A stretch of 64,000 nt of DNA, from assembly GCA_017625465.1 (NCBI GenBank), contig JAGAKS010000017.1, forward strand, positions 62,001-126,000, in the 5' to 3' direction. The notes under the pieces are model-generated. The model was not told where the DNA came from. It did not search any database and saw only the letters and a program-made list of their open reading frames with translations. This stretch comes from Clostridia bacterium (lineage in GTDB: Bacteria; Bacillota; Clostridia; TANB77; CAG-508). Below are positions 59,723 to 64,000 of this stretch, piece by piece. Every line of letters starts with the position of its first letter. Positions within the stretch are counted from its first letter, which is position 1. The position numbers and the translations under genes are program-made.

Positions 59723-60559
59723 ATGATGGCACGTAGAATAACGAGTATATTACCAGATTTAAGTTTTGAAGAAGCTTTGGAAATAAGCAAAATACATAGT
59801 GTAGCAGGAAAAATAGGTAATGATACGCTAATAAATAAAAGACCATTTAGAAGTCCTCATCACACAATATCTACAACTGGTTTAATTGGTGGTGGCAGTT
59901 TTCCAAAACCAGGTGAAATAAGTCTTTCTCATTTTGGGGTATTATTTTTAGATGAACTTCCTGAATTTAATAAAAAGACAATAGAGGTTTTAAGAGGTCC
60001 TTTGGAAGATAGAGAAGTTACAATAAGTAGAGCAAATGCTACTTATTCATATCCTTGTAATTTTATGTTGGTAGCTAGTATGAACCCATGTCCTTGCGGA
60101 TTTTATGGAAGTCCAGATAAAGAATGCACATGTACGGAAAGGCAAAGAAGCTTATACAGAGGAAGAATTAGTGGACCAATATTAGATAGAATAGATATTC
60201 AAGTTGAAGTACCCAATGTGAAATATGAAAAACTAGAGGGAAAAGCGGGAGAAAGTTCAAATATAATTAAAGAAAGAGTGAATAAAGCAAGAGAGATACA
60301 ACTTAATAGGTATAAAGGACTAAATATATATTCTAATGCAGATTTAACACCTAAAATGATTGATATTGTATGCAAATTAAGCGAGCCTTCTAAGATAATA
60401 TTAAAAAAATCATTTGAAAAATTAAAGTTAAGCGCAAGAGCGTATTCAAGAATACTAAAAGTAGCAAGGACAATAGCAGATTTAGATGGTCAAAAAGATA
60501 TTCAAAGCACTCATATTATTGAAGCCATAGGTTATAGGAGCTTAGATAGAAAAGAATGA
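59723..60559 (+). pseudogene. ComM/YifB ATPase, C-terminal part
   Basis: The AAA+ remainder of ComM: F-R-S-P-H-H-T-I-S-T-T-G-L-I-G-G-G, G-V-L-F-L-D-E-L-P-E-F (Walker B), M-N-P-C-P-C-G-F-Y-G, an arginine-rich sensor region and the C-terminal R-A-Y-S-R-I-L-K-V-A-R-T-I-A-D. In this frame Walker A (G-N-P-G-S-G-K-T) is encoded at 59699-59722, upstream of the first ATG. It joins the N-terminal part only if extra C residues at 59676 and 59698 are skipped. Corrected length would be about 500 residues, normal for the family. If the bases are real, the Walker A cannot be made in one chain. Overlaps dprA by 4 nt. Confidence 0.85.
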
Positions 60560-61422
60560 ACTATAAAGTAATTAATTTTGAAGATATTGAATATCCAGAA
60601 AGTCTGCGAATGATTGAAAATGCTCCTAAAAAAATTTATGCTATGGGAAATATAAATCTTTTAAAAGATGAAAATATTTCTGTTGTTGGAACAAGGCGTA
60701 TAAGTGATTATGGAAAAAGATATGGAAAAGAAATCTGCAAAGATTTAGTGCTAAGAGATATTCCAATAGTCAGCGGACTAGCTATCGGAACTGATACTTT
60801 GGCACATGAGACTGCTTTAAGATATGGTGGAAAAACGATTGCAGTTTTGCCCTCTGGTTTTGAAAATATTTTTCCACAAAAAAACGAAAAGCTTGCTAAA
60901 GAAATTGTCGAAAAAGGTGGATTGTTAGTTAGTGAATATTCTCCTGAAACCGTAGCAGACAGTAACAAATTTTTAGAGAGAAATAGAATTGTAGCAGGCT
61001 TAGGTATTGCTTTAGTAGTAATAGAAGCTTTAAAAATAAGTGGTACTAGCGTTACTGCTAGAATTGCTAAAAGCCAAGGGAAGAAAGTGTTTGCGCTTCC
61101 TGGAAGTCTAGATAGCAAGTACTCGGTTGGTACAAATAATTTAATAAAAAATGGTGCAAATTTAATTACATCAGCTGTGGATATCGTAAAAAGTTATCCA
61201 CAATTTGATAATAGAAAGTTGAAAACGGAAGCTAGTCAAAATATAAAAGAAGAATATAAAAAAATATTTTTTAATATTTTTTCTGATAAATATTTAAGTT
61301 TGGAAGAAATAATTAAAAAAACTGGAATGCCTACGCGTGAAGTAATTACAAAATTAACTTTAATGGAATTAGAAGAAATAGTTGAGCAAGAAATTGGGAA
61401 AGGATATAGAAGAAAAATATGA
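60556..61422 (+). CDS. dprA: DNA-processing protein DprA
   Basis: A 288-residue Rossmann-fold protein that binds incoming single-stranded DNA and loads RecA during transformation. Landmarks: S-V-V-G-T-R-R-I-S-D-Y-G, I-V-S-G-L-A-I-G-T-D, A-V-L-P-S-G, L-V-S-E-Y-S-P, F-L-E-R-N-R-I-V-A-G-L and G-S-L-D-S-K-Y-S-V-G-T-N-x-L-I. A winged-helix C-terminal domain follows (~225-285). Overlaps comM and yraN by ATGA on each side, so tightly coupled. Confidence 0.95.
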   Translation: MNYKVINFEDIEYPESLRMIENAPKKIYAMGNINLLKDENISVVGTRRISDYGKRYGKEICKDLVLRDIPIVSGLAIGTDTLAHETALRYGGKTIAVLPSGFENIFPQKNEKLAKEIVEKGGLLVSEYSPETVADSNKFLERNRIVAGLGIALVVIEALKISGTSVTARIAKSQGKKVFALPGSLDSKYSVGTNNLIKNGANLITSAVDIVKSYPQFDNRKLKTEASQNIKEEYKKIFFNIFSDKYLSLEEIIKKTGMPTREVITKLTLMELEEIVEQEIGKGYRRKI

Positions 61423-61775
61423 GTGATTTTTATAAAATTGGAAATTATGGAGAAAATATTGCAGTACAATATTTGGAAAATAGAGATTACAATATTTTAG
61501 CGAGAAACTTTAAATGTGCTCAAGGTGAAATTGATATTATAGCAAGTAAAAATAATGAAATAATTTTTTGCGAAGTGAAAACAAGAAGTAATACAAAATT
61601 TGGTAGCCCATCTGAAGCTGTAGATGCAAATAAGCAAAAACATATATGGAATGTTGCAGAATATTATTTGTATAAAAATAATTTAATAAATACCTTTGTG
61701 AGATTTGATGTTCTAGAAGTGGTTGTTAATGGAAGTGAGATAAGTATAAATCAAATAAAAAATATATTTTCTTAA
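61419..61775 (+). CDS. YraN/UPF0102 family nuclease-like protein
   Basis: A 118-residue restriction-endonuclease-fold protein. The family core is intact: G-x-x-x-E-N-I-A at the start, G-E-I-D-I-I-A with the acidic residue, and E-V-K-T-R-S (E-x-K). Commonly encoded next to dprA, as here, with a 4-nt overlap. Function in DNA processing is suspected but not established. Confidence 0.92.
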   Translation: MSDFYKIGNYGENIAVQYLENRDYNILARNFKCAQGEIDIIASKNNEIIFCEVKTRSNTKFGSPSEAVDANKQKHIWNVAEYYLYKNNLINTFVRFDVLEVVVNGSEISINQIKNIFS

Positions 61776-61800
61776 GATATTCAAGTATTTATAATAAGTA

Positions 61801-61829
61801 TTGCCAATTTTTGTAAAAAAAGGTATAAT
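61801..61829 (+). promoter_or_regulatory. Sigma-A promoter of the exonuclease III gene
   Basis: TTGCCA at 61801-61806, 17-nt spacer, TATAAT at 61824-61829. Confidence 0.75.
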
Positions 61830-61858
61830 ATCATTGTATTTTAATGTGAGGAAATAAA

Positions 61859-62614
61859 ATGAAATTAGTATCTTGGAATGTAAATGGATTAAGAGCCGTA
61901 TTTAACAAGGGTTTTAAAGAAATATTTGAAGAATTTGATAGTGATATTTTTTGTGTTCAAGAAACAAAAATGCAAGAAGGACAACTAGAATTAAATTTTA
62001 ATGGATATAATATATATATGAATAGTGCTATTAAAAAAGGTTATTCTGGAACTGCAGTATTTACAAAAACAAAACCACTTTCAGTTTCAAAAGGCATAGG
62101 AATAGAAAAGCACGATTTAGAAGGTAGAGTTCTATGCTTAGAATTTGAAAATTTTTATCTAGTAAATTGTTATACTCCAAATTCTCAAAGAGAACTTACA
62201 AGATTAGAGTATAGAGTAGAGTGGGAGACAGATTTTAGAAATTATTTGAAAAAATTGGATAAAATAAAACCAGTAATTTTATGTGGAGATTTGAATGTTG
62301 CACATGAAGAGATAGATTTAAAAAATCCAAAAACTAATAGAGGAAATGCTGGCTTTACTGATGAAGAAAGAAGAGAAATGACAAATCTTTTGAATTCAGG
62401 TTTTGTAGATAGTTTCAGATTCTTATATCCAGATAAGACAGATAGTTATTCTTGGTGGTCATATATGGGAAGAGCACGTGAAAAAAATATTGGCTGGAGA
62501 ATAGATTATTTTATAGTGTCTGAAAAAATTAAAGATAAAATTAAAGAGGCAAAAATTCATCCTGAAGTATTTGGAAGTGATCATTGCCCAGTCGAATTAG
62601 AAATAGAACTTTAA
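61859..62614 (+). CDS. xth: Exodeoxyribonuclease III (ExoA/XthA)
   Basis: A 251-residue AP endonuclease / 3'-5' exonuclease for base-excision repair. Catalytic motifs: S-W-N-V-N-G-L-R-A, Q-E-T-K-M, N-C-Y-T-P-N-S, G-D-L-N-V-A-H-E-E-I-D-L, W-R-I-D-Y-F and the terminal G-S-D-H-C-P-V. All active-site residues are present and length is standard. Own promoter; the permease gene follows after 12 nt. Confidence 0.95.
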   Translation: MKLVSWNVNGLRAVFNKGFKEIFEEFDSDIFCVQETKMQEGQLELNFNGYNIYMNSAIKKGYSGTAVFTKTKPLSVSKGIGIEKHDLEGRVLCLEFENFYLVNCYTPNSQRELTRLEYRVEWETDFRNYLKKLDKIKPVILCGDLNVAHEEIDLKNPKTNRGNAGFTDEERREMTNLLNSGFVDSFRFLYPDKTDSYSWWSYMGRAREKNIGWRIDYFIVSEKIKDKIKEAKIHPEVFGSDHCPVELEIEL

Positions 62615-62626
62615 AAGGAGTAGTTT

Positions 62627-63784
62627 ATGGGAAAAAAGACAGAAATTTTTAGAAGATGGTTATTTTATTTCACATTATTGTTAGCTTCTATTATAGCTTA
62701 CAAAATGATAGATAAATTATCAGGTGTGTTTGAGATAATAGGCTCATTTATAAAAGTTTTAGTACCGTTTATAGTTGCTGGAATTGTTGCTTATTTACTA
62801 CATACACCATGTAAATCAATAGAAGAAGCATATAATATTGATAAATTGAAATTTTTGAAAAAGCATAGAAGAGGTTTTAGTGTACTTACAGTATATTTTA
62901 TTATAGCTATTATAATTTTTATAATTGTTAATTTTATTAAACCAACTATTACACAAAATGTGCTTGAACTAGCTAACAATTTACCAAATTATTATAATAG
63001 TGCAATAGAATTTTTAAAAACCTTACCAGAAGATACTTTTTGGTCTCAAATAAATATTACTGAAATAGTTAAATCAATTGAAGAGTTCAATATTTCTGAA
63101 GTAATTATGGATTGGGTAAGCTTAGAAAATATTGGAAATTACGTAAAAGGTATTGTAGGAGCAGTAAATATTGTTTTTGACCTATTTGTTGTAATTGTTG
63201 TTTCAATATATATATTACTAGAAAGAAGAGATATTAAGAATTTTGTTAAAAACTTAATGACAGCTATTTGTGAAAAAGAAACTTATAAAAAATGTTTGAA
63301 TTTCTATGAAAGAACAAATAATATTTTTTATAAATATATTTCAAGCCAATTTTTAGACGGAATTATTGTTGGCTTACTTACAGCTATAGTTATGAATATA
63401 ATGGGAATTAAATATGCAACTTTACTTGGAATCATGATAGGATTATTTAATATCATTCCATATTTTGGTGCAATAGTTGCAGTAATCATAGCTTCAATTA
63501 TTACAATATTTACAGGCGGATTTACTACAGCATTATGGATGACTTTAGTAGTTATCATAGTACAACAAATTGATTCTAATATTATAAATCCAAGAATATT
63601 AGGTAATTCTTTAAATGTTAGTCCGATTTTAGTAATTTTTGCAACAACAGTTGGTGGAGCTTATTTTGGAGTTCCAGGAATGTTTTTGGGTGTTCCTGTT
63701 GCAGCTTTAATTAAGATTTTTGTTTTAGATTATATAAAAGAGAAAAATGAAGTGAAAGAAATAGAGGTATTAGAAGAGGAATAA
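62627..63784 (+). CDS. AI-2E family transporter (UPF0118)
   Basis: A 385-residue polytopic membrane protein with about eight helices, a central soluble segment and the conserved late motif I-D-S-N-I-I-N-P-R-I-L-G. Family members are named for proposed autoinducer-2 export but also include Na+/H+ antiporters; substrate cannot be inferred. AAAAGGAG ribosome site. Confidence 0.9.
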   Translation: MGKKTEIFRRWLFYFTLLLASIIAYKMIDKLSGVFEIIGSFIKVLVPFIVAGIVAYLLHTPCKSIEEAYNIDKLKFLKKHRRGFSVLTVYFIIAIIIFIIVNFIKPTITQNVLELANNLPNYYNSAIEFLKTLPEDTFWSQINITEIVKSIEEFNISEVIMDWVSLENIGNYVKGIVGAVNIVFDLFVVIVVSIYILLERRDIKNFVKNLMTAICEKETYKKCLNFYERTNNIFYKYISSQFLDGIIVGLLTAIVMNIMGIKYATLLGIMIGLFNIIPYFGAIVAVIIASIITIFTGGFTTALWMTLVVIIVQQIDSNIINPRILGNSLNVSPILVIFATTVGGAYFGVPGMFLGVPVAALIKIFVLDYIKEKNEVKEIEVLEEE

Positions 63785-63785
63785 A

Positions 63786-64000
63786 ATGATAGGAGAGTTT
63801 TCAAACTACAGACAATTAAATATAAAAAAAGTAATAATTGTAGTTCTAATATTAATATTACTAGTAGTTAGTATTACTGTATTTATTATTTCAAGAACTA
63901 TGAAACATGAAAATACAGAAAATACTGTGTTGAAAACTGAAAATATTGAAGCAAAAACTGAAGTTTTTTATAGTGTAGATAAAAGTGTAAGTATCGAACT
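63786..64000 (+). CDS. Membrane-anchored protein, 3' end cut by window
   Basis: A new frame opens at ATG 63786, one base after the permease stop, with GAGG upstream, and stays open to the edge (71 codons). A short cytoplasmic head (MIGEFSNYRQLNIKK) is followed by a strong membrane helix (~16-37) and the start of a polar, Glu/Thr-rich external region. Too little is visible to assign a family. Confidence 0.7.
   Translation, partial: MIGEFSNYRQLNIKKVIIVVLILILLVVSITVFIISRTMKHENTENTVLKTENIEAKTEVFYSVDKSVSIE

Overview
The window reads as chromosomal DNA of a low-GC, endospore-forming member of the Clostridia. Evidence: strong AT bias, AGGAGG-type ribosome sites, near-consensus sigma-A promoters, a spoIIE-type phosphatase gene, two CotF-type coat proteins, and a cohesin/dockerin pair of the kind found in anaerobic Firmicutes. 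I cannot place it more closely. No phage, IS element, CRISPR array or rRNA was seen. Both edges cut genes: a phosphohexomutase on the left and a membrane protein on the right.

Layout. 1-6.0 kb: phosphohexomutase, a Lys-Glu-Thr tRNA cluster, an SDR oxidoreductase, a starch-binding-module-like protein, an XRE regulator divergent from a VanW-type wall protein, and a minus-strand tRNA-Lys(CUU). 6.05-9.0 kb: a 38-codon ORF, a CpsB-type tyrosine phosphatase and a tyrosine autokinase, without capsule genes beside them. 9.1-11.1 kb: two spore-coat proteins, an M23 peptidase and a frameshifted MecA-like gene. 11.3-16.8 kb: the shape/division operon DUF4321-mreB-mreC-mreD-PBP2-minC. 16.9-17.5 kb: three small genes. 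17.7-43.8 kb: four very large surface proteins forming two tandem 'smaller + larger' pairs, each pair with its own promoter and terminator. 44.0-50.4 kb: spoIIE with a Spo0A-type promoter, a WG-repeat protein, a membrane-anchored unknown, acpS and tatD. 50.5-56.2 kb: an LRR/Ig/dockerin protein and a membrane-anchored cohesin-like protein. 56.3-64 kb: lemA, htpX, a G5/3D wall protein, a frameshifted comM/yifB, dprA, yraN, exonuclease III, an AI-2E-family permease and a partial gene.

How it fits together. About half the window encodes cell-surface proteins. The two larger proteins of the giant locus each begin with what looks like an internal-thioester adhesin domain (Cys...Gln), carry SdrD-B-like and DUF11-like modules, and end in TPPTG + membrane helix + basic tail, resembling a non-canonical sortase signal. 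The LRR-dockerin and cohesin proteins form a second surface module, in which the dockerin protein could be held on the cell by its neighbour. A bipartite DNA element (TGTAAY-AAAA-TT, then TTTCCGTAA, starts 45-46 nt apart) precedes the promoters of both giant-pair operons and of the LRR-dockerin gene, so I infer that these form one surface regulon. This is the most novel signal in the window.

Caveat: comM and the MecA-like gene have single-base frameshifts, and one small gene may have another. These could be decay or sequence error.
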